DNA from: Pandoraea terrae
GTDB taxonomy: Bacteria > Pseudomonadota > Gammaproteobacteria > Burkholderiales > Burkholderiaceae
Assembly: GCF_902459695.1 (NCBI RefSeq)
Contig: NZ_CABPRZ010000005.1
Span: 124,001-188,000, forward strand
Reading direction: 5' to 3'
DNA length: 64,000 nucleotides
Shown one piece after another: positions 36,431 through 43,806 of the stretch. Below the pieces are notes generated by a model, which saw only the letters and a list, made by a program, of their open reading frames with translations, had not been told where the DNA came from and searched no databases. Each line of letters opens with the position of its first letter. The stretch's first letter is position 1. A program made the translations under genes and the position numbers.

Positions 36431-38857
36431 TCAGGCCTCGCTTCTGTAGTACGCATTCCAACCCGTGGACGCAAATTGCGGATGATCGTTGCCATCGCGG
36501 AGGATTTCGTATGCCGGAGACGTTGCATCGGTCAATGCGTACCCGTGGGGCACGCGATCCATGAGGTGCTCATAAAACGCCGCATGCCACTCCAGGAAAT
36601 CCCCGTGCACCACGACCGGTTCCCGTGCGATATCTGGCATTCCAAAGAACGGGGATTTATATCCCGTAACATTCAATCCGGCGATGGATTCCTGGCCAAA
36701 AAAACTTGCAAGCTCCGACAGGTTTTTGTCGAAATCTCCTTTCGCCCCATCCTCCGCGATGTGTTGAATGATGTTGTGGTATTCCGACTTTATGTTTGTA
36801 CCCTTGAGCAATGCCATAACCGCCCGCTTCTTCGACCTCATGTAAGAAGAGTCCGCATATACGTCGCCTGCATCGGCAATGGAGTTTCCTTGCCGCGTCA
36901 GTTGACAGATCAGCATGCCCTTCGTTTCCGGGATCGCACAATGCAACGGTTCCGGTCCCGACAGGATGCGCTCCGCGAGCTGCACCCTGGCCTTCGGCGT
37001 ATTCAACCTACCTTGTATATCAGCCACCTGCCGTTGGATGTCATCCAGCGGCGTCATATAGAAATCTTCGAAGCGTTTTTCCGGCTGAGCGGCAAGAAAT
37101 TGAATGCTCGTTATCGCATCGAATGCTTGCGTGGTGAATATCCCGACGTTCTTGAATAGCAAATAGGCAATTTTGTAAGAAATGCACTTGAAAAATGCCC
37201 TTAATTGGTTCGTATCAACAACAAACTCGATCTTCCCCTTCCCGCCAAGCCCAAGACACAGGCTGGCGTGCGCAGTCAGCCGGAACACGCCGTTCTGGTA
37301 ATGGATGCTGAACTTCCCTCCCGCGCCGAACCCAACCATTCCCCCCGCAGACGGCGCAATCGTCGCAATCTCTTCGAACGCCTTGTCGTTGTGCTCCGGA
37401 TCACGCCACTCCAAGGTGCCGCTCAGCGTGCCCGTCGCTTGCGCGCCCGCAAACACCTCCGCCGCCACGGTCATCTCGGCGACATCGACTTCATCCTTGG
37501 CGTTGATCGAGACCGTTGATTGGGCTCCCGTCTTCTTTCCCTTGGGCCCGAGCTTGCGCTTGCGTCCCGGCTTGCCCTTGACCTTCGGACGCTCGTTGGC
37601 CACCTTCGCGGTCTCCACCTGAAACGCCAACTCGCCCGCGATGCTCGCCCCGACCACGCCCGATACTGTCATTGCGACTTGGCAACGCGTGGCGAGCAGA
37701 CGTTGGGTCTCGTTCTTCGAGTCCTGCGCGGTCCACAGCCAACCGGTCTTGCGTGGCAGATATAGCTCGAACGTGGCTTGCGCCTTCGCGAAGTCCATGG
37801 CCACATGACCTTCGGCTCTGGCCTTGGCCCGCCGGTCCATGACCGAAAACTCGCCATCGAGGCTGCCGCCGTAGGTAAATCGCATCAACTGGGCGGCGGC
37901 ATTAAGCTCGATATCGGCACCGTCGTCGGCAAGGCTTCCCGCCATCTCCGTCTTCAGCACCTGATTCCAGCTATCGGCCCATTTCCCCAGCGTGAGGCTC
38001 GCGCCTCCTTCCAGGTCCTCGCCGAACACCGACTTGGCCGACAACGTGGTGTGCTTGGCGACCTGCTCGATGGCATAGCGCTTCAGCTTGGCCTTGTCCA
38101 GCGTCCGGCGGCCGTTGTGCCCCTTCTTGTAGACGTCCGACCACTTCGTCTTGTCGGCATCGCGGGTCTTGATCCATTGCGGATTGAGCTTGTCCGAGCG
38201 CACGTAGACCAGCTTCTCGGGCATGCGCTTGGGCCACCGCCCCAGCGTTTTGAGCTCCTCCGCTGTCGTGACCTCCCCGAGCTTCTTCTTGAACACGCCA
38301 TCTTCGAGGCGGCCCTCCCTACCTTCCGCCGATTTCCTGCGATGCTCCATCGCGCCGTGCTGTTTTATCGCGATCAGTTCGATCAGGCGCTTGCCGGTCC
38401 CTGCGGTCGTGACCTTGTCCAGTTTGCCGTCTCCCGATGACGTATCCGCAGCCGCTGGCGCCTCGTCGGGCAACGGCCCCAGTTGTTGGAATTCGCGATA
38501 TTGCGTCTCGTGCGCCTCCGCTTGCCAATCCAATGCGAGCCCAAGCACACGCTCAGCAGCGTCCTGATCTGCCTTCGAGGCATGCTTCAAGCGAAGATCC
38601 TGCAAGTGCTCATCGCACATCTGCACCGCGTGATTGGCCGAGTGAAATTCCGCCACTGCGGTGCTCAGGCCGTTGTAGTGCGAGCGAAGCAGGTTCGATT
38701 TGTCTGCCGGCACCACCACCAGCTCGCCGGTTTCCGGACGCAGAAACACCAGCGTCTCGCCCGGGACCATGATGTCCACGTTGCTGGTGCCGGGGTTGCG
38801 GCTATTGGTCCGGCCCGTTCCCAATAGATGCCGGTCTTTACCCTGCCCGTCGCTCAT
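36431..38857 (-). CDS. Large orphan protein, putative secreted effector (unrecognised family)
   Basis: An 808-aa protein that I do not recognise with certainty. The N-terminus (about 1-130) starts DRHLLGTGRTNSRNPGTSN and contains helical, Lys/Asp-rich sequence without a signal peptide. A basic stretch (about 425-440, KVKGKPGRKRKLGPKGKK) follows a hydrophobic segment (AMTVSGVVGASIAGELAF). The middle has glycine-rich beta-type blocks (GGMVGFGAGGKFSIHYQNG; SLCLGLGGKGKIEFVVD). The last 250 residues are less GC-rich than the first 500. The single-unit layout with the SUMF1-like gene and lack of a signal suggest an effector-like role, possibly type VI, but no vgrG, hcp or DUF2169 gene is near. AAGGA site at 38868. 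Confidence 0.6.
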   Translation of the reverse strand: MSDGQGKDRHLLGTGRTNSRNPGTSNVDIMVPGETLVFLRPETGELVVVPADKSNLLRSHYNGLSTAVAEFHSANHAVQMCDEHLQDLRLKHASKADQDAAERVLGLALDWQAEAHETQYREFQQLGPLPDEAPAAADTSSGDGKLDKVTTAGTGKRLIELIAIKQHGAMEHRRKSAEGREGRLEDGVFKKKLGEVTTAEELKTLGRWPKRMPEKLVYVRSDKLNPQWIKTRDADKTKWSDVYKKGHNGRRTLDKAKLKRYAIEQVAKHTTLSAKSVFGEDLEGGASLTLGKWADSWNQVLKTEMAGSLADDGADIELNAAAQLMRFTYGGSLDGEFSVMDRRAKARAEGHVAMDFAKAQATFELYLPRKTGWLWTAQDSKNETQRLLATRCQVAMTVSGVVGASIAGELAFQVETAKVANERPKVKGKPGRKRKLGPKGKKTGAQSTVSINAKDEVDVAEMTVAAEVFAGAQATGTLSGTLEWRDPEHNDKAFEEIATIAPSAGGMVGFGAGGKFSIHYQNGVFRLTAHASLCLGLGGKGKIEFVVDTNQLRAFFKCISYKIAYLLFKNVGIFTTQAFDAITSIQFLAAQPEKRFEDFYMTPLDDIQRQVADIQGRLNTPKARVQLAERILSGPEPLHCAIPETKGMLICQLTRQGNSIADAGDVYADSSYMRSKKRAVMALLKGTNIKSEYHNIIQHIAEDGAKGDFDKNLSELASFFGQESIAGLNVTGYKSPFFGMPDIAREPVVVHGDFLEWHAAFYEHLMDRVPHGYALTDATSPAYEILRDGNDHPQFASTGWNAYYRSEA

Positions 38858-39310
38858 GCACTATTCCTTGAATGTTTTCAGTCTGATAATTAATTAAACC
38901 TATGTATTTCATGGCGCCATCAATCAACTCGCCAGACGTGCTTCACTCCAGCAAAAACGTGATCGAAAATGCATCGCGCAGGCGTGACGCCACTTACGCA
39001 AGTTCCTCATAAGGAGGACGCACAGAGAGCGCACGATAAGCGCTTTTCTCGTCGCCGTGAACCGCATACCGTTGGTTTCTCGCACAGGCACAAGCAAATG
39101 TGATTTTTCCCATGAAACGCGGCTTGACGCCTGTTCGTGCTGGCGCAGTGCGGTGTCGGAAGGCAACTAAACGGAAAACAGGCACGTTATCCTAATGATT
39201 TTCTCGGACGATTCTGAAAGTCGCGCAAAACGATAGAATTGGCGGCATATCGCCTTGTACATGCCGAGTGCCGCGCGTAAGCTTTTCCTTGTCGCGACCC
39301 AATCGCGATA
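38858..39310. other. Intergenic region, no gene assigned
   Basis: About 450 bases between the 808-aa gene and the structured element. It is less GC-rich than the chromosome around it. A few short frames occur on both strands (for example 80 codons, 38924-39166), without a convincing ribosome site or recognisable product. It may carry the promoter of the 808-aa gene (AT-rich at 38878-38900). Confidence 0.4.
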
Positions 39311-39475
39311 CGGGAGTGAGATCCCGGTAGCAATTGCCATGGGCACACGGCCGCGCTTCGGCGCGGCCCGTCGTGCACCGACTGCGCACGTCATTTCTCT
39401 ACGGGCGGGCTCAGGTTGGGCGATCTTCGGATCGGCCGTTTTTCTCCATGGGAATTGCACGGTATCTCACCCCGG
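39311..39475 (+). ncRNA. Strongly structured element, candidate non-coding RNA or leader
   Basis: A long-range imperfect stem pairs 39311-39342 (gtgagatcccggtagcaatt...) with 39447-39475 (...gaattgcacggtatctcac): about 24 pairs with two small bulges. Inside it a perfect 8-bp hairpin with a TTCG loop sits at 39349-39368 (ggccgcgc/gcgcggcc). A second hairpin option (cggga/tcccg) is at 39311-39326. This level of nested pairing is not expected by chance. It ends ~105 bases before the 93-aa gene and may be its leader, an independent small RNA or a DNA-level structure. Strand is assumed from that gene. Confidence 0.5.
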
Positions 39476-39578
39476 CCTGGTGCCCGCCCACCCGTTCGTC
39501 ATCGGAACGCTATCTCTCACGTCACTCCCACGACAGCGCTGAGCGGGCGCAAACCCACTTTGTTGTGTTGGAGGTGTT

Positions 39579-39860
39579 ATGTCTGAAGTTGAGCGTCAAC
39601 TTTCCCCGGAAGACGAAGCGATTGCCCAGTGCTCCAGTGAGCAGGATGAACGTGCGGTTGAACTGCGCAATGTGACTGGCAAGATCGTCGCGCTGTCGAT
39701 GGTGGGTGGCCAAGGCGGGATCGATTCGCTGGATGAGGAATTCGTGCATGCGTTCTTTGAACAACTCGAAGCACTCGCGAGCACTGCGCATGAGCTTTCG
39801 GCGAAAATCTTCGAGCAGCGGAACCACGCCGTCAATCGCACGCAGTCGCGTGCCGCGTAA
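39579..39860 (+). CDS. Small hypothetical acidic protein
   Basis: A 93-aa protein with a clear TTGGAGG ribosome site 7 bases before the ATG, which is the main support for it being real. It is acidic at the N-terminus (SEVERQLSPEDEAIAQCSSEQDE-like composition) and helical after residue 40 (LDEEFVHAFFEQLEALASTA). No domain is recognised. It follows the structured RNA element and precedes the right repeat, inside the islet. Opposite strand to the toxin-like pair. Confidence 0.55.
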   Translation: MSEVERQLSPEDEAIAQCSSEQDERAVELRNVTGKIVALSMVGGQGGIDSLDEEFVHAFFEQLEALASTAHELSAKIFEQRNHAVNRTQSRAA

Positions 39861-39875
39861 CACAGGCGCAGCTTT

Positions 39876-39899
39876 GCCCGGATGTCATGGCATCCGGGC
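39876..39899. terminator. Hairpin after the small gene
   Basis: gcccggatg (39876-39884) and catccgggc (39891-39899) form a perfect 9-bp stem with loop tcatgg, 16 bases after the stop of the 93-aa gene. There is no T tract, so termination is only suggested by position. Confidence 0.45.
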
Positions 39900-40002
39900 G
39901 GCTATCGATGCGTTACCGCCCGGACCTTCGCGATAAGGCCGGATTACACGGAGGGCTTCAACGAACTGGGGCGCATCGCGCGGTGCCGGTACGTCGAAAC
40001 CC

Positions 40003-40390
40003 GCGTTCGGTTTACGGCCCCGAGGCCGCGGGGGCTGTGTGGACCGCCGGGGTATCACGGCATGACGATTATCGGAGTCGACGCCGGTCCCTCGAGAGCG
40101 AGTCCGGGAATCGGCATGCCGCGTGGAGCGGCTTGTGGAGACGGCTGTCGCGTCAGACTGGGGCAAGCATTGGGAGGCTTGAGGCAGTGTGTCGACGGAA
40201 CGATGGCGGTTCGCCGGAGCGTTGGCCCGCTTTCCGCGTACGTGTGTTCTGTCGGGAGCGGAAAGCGGGCCAATGCTGCGGCTGGCGCGAGCATCAATAG
40301 GCAAGAAGGGCAGTTGCGGCCGGCGTGAGCATGAATAGGCACGAAGGGTTGCGGCCGGAGCGAGCGCAAATAGGCAAGCGAAGAAGCAGC
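40003..40390 (+). repeat. Right copy of ~390-bp repeat
   Basis: Inverted counterpart of 34883-35270. It carries the perfect 16-bp hairpin at 40222-40273 and three tandem units at its outer end. Both copies keep a similar open frame (MTIIGVDAGPS...), but base changes are spread without clear codon preference, so coding is not claimed. It ends 5 bases before the IclR stop. Confidence 0.8.
40278..40387. repeat. Three degenerate ~36-bp tandem units
   Basis: Units begin at 40278, 40316 and 40351 with gcggc(t/c)gg(c/a)g(c/t)gag, then (a)ataggca, then an A/G-rich run and a new unit. The last unit is partial. The same array, more degenerate, is in the left copy (34883-34998). No spacers of constant length separate the units, so it is not a CRISPR array. 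Confidence 0.65.
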
Positions 40391-40395
40391 GACGC

Positions 40396-41241
40396 CTAAC
40401 GCCCGTACCCGTTGAATTTCGCCTTGGAGATGGAAGTTGCGGCGACTTGCACATACTTGGCGAGTTCAGCCTCCACCTTCTCGACCGTCCAGCGCGACGT
40501 CGGCACGGAGATGTTGATCGCAGCCACCGCAATGCCGCGTTGGTCGATGATCGGTGCGGCAACGGAAATATCGCCAAGCACGGTTTCGTTTGCGACGATC
40601 GCGTAACCCTGTTCCGCCGCCCGGCGGATGCGCCGGCGCAGTTTGTCCGGGTCGATCTCCGTGTACGGCGTGATCGGCATCAGCGTTTCCGCCGCGAGCA
40701 TGGCATCCTGCTCCGCTGCAGGCAGCCGCGACAGGATCGCCGTGCCCGACGCCGTACAGAAGGCCGGCAAGCGGCTGCCGACCGCGATGTCCACATTGAC
40801 CAGATGGCGCGACAGGAAACGTGCGACGAACACGATCTGGCGGCCGTCGATCTCCTGCAGATTCGTCGTTTCGCCGAGCGTGCGGTTGATCTCCAGCAAA
40901 TAGGGCAGCGCCTTGTCGATCAACTCGTGCGAGCGCACATAGTTGAACGAAAACTGTAGCACCTTCGACGTCAGCCCGTAGGTTTTCGTCTCGGGCACAC
41001 GGCGCAGGTAGCCCAGCGCTTCGAGCGTATAGACAAGCCGCTGCGTCGCGCTGCGGTCAAGTTCCGCAGCACGGGCGATATCGGCCAGCGTCATGTAGCG
41101 GGCCGCGCCGTCGAACGCGTGCAGCACACGGAACGCCTTGGCCGTCGAGCTGACGAATAGCGACGAGGCGGCGCGATCGTCATCGCCATTGCCTGGACTG
41201 GCGTCGCGCCCGCTTGCTAAGGGGTTGTCTCGGATATCCAC
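40396..41241 (-). CDS. IclR-family regulator
   Basis: A 281-aa regulator: HTH at about 38-90 (MTLADIARAAELDRSATQRLVYTLEALGY), then the IclR GAF-like effector domain (about 100-270; FVARFLSRHLVNVDIAVGSRLP; AYCTASGTAIL-type segment with FCTASGTAIL). No ATG lies in a suitable place; GTG 41241 follows AAGGAA with 7 bases between. It sits just downstream of the LldD-like gene on the same strand and probably belongs to its operon. A repeat array upstream of LldD (42587-42614) may be its operator. Confidence 0.82.
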   Translation of the reverse strand: MDIRDNPLASGRDASPGNGDDDRAASSLFVSSTAKAFRVLHAFDGAARYMTLADIARAAELDRSATQRLVYTLEALGYLRRVPETKTYGLTSKVLQFSFNYVRSHELIDKALPYLLEINRTLGETTNLQEIDGRQIVFVARFLSRHLVNVDIAVGSRLPAFCTASGTAILSRLPAAEQDAMLAAETLMPITPYTEIDPDKLRRRIRRAAEQGYAIVANETVLGDISVAAPIIDQRGIAVAAINISVPTSRWTVEKVEAELAKYVQVAATSISKAKFNGYGR

Positions 41242-41278
41242 GCGAATTTCCTTGTGTTGAATGGCCCGGGTGCCGCGC

Positions 41279-42436
41279 TCAAATCGCGTCGAGCTGCGCC
41301 AGGGCTCGCGCATCGAGCGCGTCGCGGCCGAGGTCGTGGAGATGGCTGCGGCCAAGCAGCCGCAGCGTGATTTCGATTTCTTCCTGCAGGATCTGCATCA
41401 CCTCCATCGCGCCCTTGCCGCCCCGCGCGCATACACCGTAGAGCGGTGCGCGGCCCAGCAGTACCGCACGCGCGCCGAGGGCGATCGCCTTGACAATGTC
41501 GCTGCCGCGCCGTGCGCCGCCGTCGACAAGCACATCGACCTGCTTGCCGACCGCGTCGAGCGTGGCCGGCAACAATTCCAATGCGGACGGCGCACTCTCC
41601 AGCTGACGGCCGCCGTGATTCGACAGCACGATCCCGTTAACGCCGTGCTGCATCGCCTGACGGGCATCGTCGACCGACTGGATGCCCTTGACCATCACCG
41701 GGCCATCCCAATGACGGCGCAACCACCCGATGTCGGACCACGCCAGCGAGAGATCCATCTGGCGGCTCAGCGAGGCGGCCTGCGTCTGCATGTTCGGCAG
41801 CACCCCGGCGCTGCGCGCGAGATTGGGTAATTGCGGCGAACCGTGGCGCAGCATCTGCCAACACCAGTGAGGATGCGTGACGACGTCCGCGGCCAGCTTG
41901 CGCGTGACACGCAGCGGCAATTTGAAGCCGTTGCGCCGGTCATGATCGCGCTTGCCGTGCACGGGCACGTCGACAGTGAGGACCAGCGTCGTGTAGCCCG
42001 CGGCACGCGCGCGCCGCATCAGATCTTCGGCGATGCGGCGATCCTGCTGGACATACAACTGCATCCACAGCTCACCGGACGTGGCGTCGCGAACGTCCTC
42101 CAGCAGCGACGTCGACGCCGTCGACAGCACGAACGGCACGCCGTGGGCGTGGGCGGCAAGCGCCAGGAGCTCATCGGCACGCGGCCAGAACAGCCCATTC
42201 AAACCCGTGGGGCCGACGATGCACGGCAGCGCAAGCGGTTTGCCGAAAAGGGTGGTGCCGGGCTGGCAGTCGCTGACGTCAGTCAACACGCGCGGCCGGA
42301 AAATCAGACGTTCGAACGCGGCACGGTTGCGCGCAAGCGTACGCCCATCTTCGGCGCCGCCTTCAAGATAGTCGAAGACAAATCGCGGCACGCGTTTCTT
42401 CGCGAGTTCGCGATAATCCAACACCTTCGCTTGCAC
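41279..42436 (-). CDS. FMN-dependent alpha-hydroxyacid dehydrogenase (LldD-like)
   Basis: A 385-aa TIM-barrel flavoenzyme. FMN and active-site motifs are intact: SNHGGRQLE with the catalytic His and substrate Arg, VKGIQSVDDA (Lys), and DGGARRGSDIVKAIALGARAVLLGR for the FMN phosphate. The family oxidises L-lactate, glycolate or mandelate to the keto acid and passes electrons to the quinone pool. GTG 42436 follows GGGAGAGG; a longer frame upstream is unlikely. With IclR it forms a unit opposite in direction to the LuxR gene. Confidence 0.88.
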   Translation of the reverse strand: MQAKVLDYRELAKKRVPRFVFDYLEGGAEDGRTLARNRAAFERLIFRPRVLTDVSDCQPGTTLFGKPLALPCIVGPTGLNGLFWPRADELLALAAHAHGVPFVLSTASTSLLEDVRDATSGELWMQLYVQQDRRIAEDLMRRARAAGYTTLVLTVDVPVHGKRDHDRRNGFKLPLRVTRKLAADVVTHPHWCWQMLRHGSPQLPNLARSAGVLPNMQTQAASLSRQMDLSLAWSDIGWLRRHWDGPVMVKGIQSVDDARQAMQHGVNGIVLSNHGGRQLESAPSALELLPATLDAVGKQVDVLVDGGARRGSDIVKAIALGARAVLLGRAPLYGVCARGGKGAMEVMQILQEEIEITLRLLGRSHLHDLGRDALDARALAQLDAI

Positions 42437-42586
42437 AATCCTCTCCCTGGCCGATTGCCTGTCAGGTATCCGGCCCTTGTTGCGGTAGCTGCGGCAGCAT
42501 CGCATTCGCGTGGCTGTTGGTGAATGACGCCATCCGACAATCGCCTGTCGCTCGTTTGATTCAGTATAGGGGCAGAATTGTGCGAT

Positions 42587-42614
42587 ATGCAATTCATGCA
42601 ATTGCCATGCAATT
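42587..42614. promoter_or_regulatory. Triple ATGCAATT array in the lldD/luxR gap
   Basis: ATGCAATT occurs three times at 42587, 42596 and 42607, and CAATTG-CCATG-CAATTG forms an inverted repeat within it. The array is upstream of the LldD-like gene (minus) and of the LuxR gene (plus), so it could be the IclR or LuxR binding site. No consensus is claimed. Confidence 0.5.
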
Positions 42615-42630
42615 GACGGGCGACCCGGTG

Positions 42631-42659
42631 TTATCCCTTAGCCGGGCGCTTCCTATAAT
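42631..42659 (+). promoter_or_regulatory. Probable promoter of the LuxR gene
   Basis: TATAAT at 42654-42659 is a perfect -10; TTATCC at 42631-42636 is a weak -35 at 17 bases. The start codon is 37 bases further on. Confidence 0.5.
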
Positions 42660-42695
42660 GAAATTCGATGCACGACCGGGGACAGGAGGAAACGT

Positions 42696-43355
42696 ATGGC
42701 GCTCCGGGCGCTCGATGCGCGTACCGCGAACGGTGCGGACCGATGGCGGCGGCGCTGCCTGGCGGCGGAGGCGCGGGCGGCGCAGACGGGGGCGGCGCTC
42801 GACCGGATCGAGTTGGGCGTGCTGCTGGTCGACCGCTACGGCGCATCCCATTTTGTGAATCGCGTGGCCGCGCGCATGCTCGCAAGGGGTGACGCGCTGC
42901 ATCTGGAAGACCGCACGGTGTGTGCGGCGGATCCTGCACAAACCGCGCACCTGAGGCATCTCATTCTCGCGGCAGCCGCAGCCAACAGCGGCGCCGAGCC
43001 GGGCGATCTGCACCTTCGCCTGACCGGGACCGATCCGCGTTGCAGTCTGATGATTCGCGCCATGCCGCTCGGCCCCGGCAATCCAACGGGCCCTGCGCGC
43101 GTCGCCCTGTTTCTCGACGACGGACAGCCGCTCGCCTTGTCATCCGCGAGTGTGCTGGCGCGTCATTTCGGACTGACGCCGCGCGAGGCCGCGATCGGCT
43201 GGCGTCTGGCGCAAGGCCACACCCTGCCCGCCGTGGCCGATGCACTCGGCATCGCCCCGGCAACGGTGCGCACCCATCTCAAGCATCTCTTTCGCAAGAC
43301 CGGCACGGCGCGTCAGGCCGATCTCGTCCGGTGTCTGCTGAGTGTGCGCTGGTGA
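42696..43355 (+). CDS. LuxR-family HTH regulator
   Basis: A 219-aa regulator with a C-terminal LuxR HTH (about 158-215; LTPREAAIGWRLAQGHTLPAVAD, TVRTHLKHLFRKTG) and an N-terminal PAS-like region (LDRIELGVLLVDRYGASHFVNRVAARML). An ACAGGAGG site 8 bases before the ATG supports the start. It lies between LldD and the glycolate genes and diverges from the former. Its C-terminal KTGTARQADLVRCLL matches the ending of the 375-aa LuxR protein at 19.3-20.4 kb; the two look like relatives. Confidence 0.78.
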   Translation: MALRALDARTANGADRWRRRCLAAEARAAQTGAALDRIELGVLLVDRYGASHFVNRVAARMLARGDALHLEDRTVCAADPAQTAHLRHLILAAAAANSGAEPGDLHLRLTGTDPRCSLMIRAMPLGPGNPTGPARVALFLDDGQPLALSSASVLARHFGLTPREAAIGWRLAQGHTLPAVADALGIAPATVRTHLKHLFRKTGTARQADLVRCLLSVRW

Positions 43356-43368
43356 TCCGCTGATATCT

Positions 43369-43584
43369 TCAAGCCGCGGGCTTCGGCGCCGCGATCGGCG
43401 GTGTGCCGTCCTGGAACGCGCTGCGCAGCATCTTGCGCAATTCCGGCGAATCCTCGTGCTTGTGGACACTCACCGCGTGCTGCACCGCAGCTTCGAGCAA
43501 TTCGTCTTCCGAGTCGGCCGAGAGTGCAACGGTGCACTTGATGTCGCTGGGAAACGCGCGGCAGTCGATGTATTTGCGAGACAT
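43369..43584 (-). CDS. DUF1059 family small protein
   Basis: A 71-aa protein. MSRKYIDCRAFPSDIKCTVAL followed by SEDELLEAAVQHAVSVHKH is the DUF1059 pattern, found in many actinobacterial and proteobacterial genomes. A GGAGGTCACC site precedes the ATG. Function unknown. It is convergent with the LuxR gene, whose stop is 13 bases away. Confidence 0.75.
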   Translation of the reverse strand: MSRKYIDCRAFPSDIKCTVALSADSEDELLEAAVQHAVSVHKHEDSPELRKMLRSAFQDGTPPIAAPKPAA

Positions 43585-43806
43585 GGTGACCTCCGGGTTC
43601 CGATGCGTGGCATCGGACGAGCGATACGGCGCGCGATTCGACCTCACGGCCGCGCAGGACACATACGCGCCGGCATGGTTCGTTATAGGCGGGCGCAGTC
43701 GCCGGCGGCGTCCCCCGTTCGGGGTAGGGCGAAACACGGATGCCGGGCGCCGCGTACCTGTCGTACGCGGCGCGGGGTAGCGGGGAACGCCGCGGTAGAG
43801 CGCGGG

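Larger units (their letters stand above)
34883..40390. mobile_element. Islet bounded by inverted repeats (putative mobile or invertible segment)
   Basis: The two inverted repeat copies bracket about 4.7 kb with the SUMF1-like gene, the 808-aa gene, the 93-aa gene and a structured RNA. The outer ends lie 24 bases from the stop of the lyase gene and 5 bases from the end of the convergent IclR gene, so the islet fills exactly the 3'-to-3' gap between two metabolic units. No transposase, integrase or target-site duplication was seen, so the mode of movement is unknown. Confidence 0.45.

Noticed and set aside
36431-38857. Firm assignment of the 808-aa protein as a type VI secretion effector
   Set aside because: No vgrG, hcp, PAAR or adaptor gene is in the window, and no known effector motif was recognised.
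38924-39166. An 80-codon minus-strand frame downstream of the 808-aa gene
   Set aside because: No ribosome site, no recognisable sequence, atypical composition.
39255-39542. A 95-codon plus-strand frame over the structured element
   Set aside because: No good ribosome site, and the nested stem-loop better explains the sequence; kept as RNA candidate.
40062-40328. Similar open frame in both inverted repeat copies (MTIIGVDAGPS...)
   Set aside because: Base differences between copies do not favour third codon positions, and no ribosome site is seen; treated as non-coding repeat.
40278-40387. Tandem 36-bp units resembling CRISPR repeats
   Set aside because: Units abut directly with no spacers, are degenerate, and no cas genes are present.
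34883-40390. IS or prophage identity of the islet
   Set aside because: No transposase, integrase, phage structural gene or target-site duplication was found; only inverted repeats support mobility.
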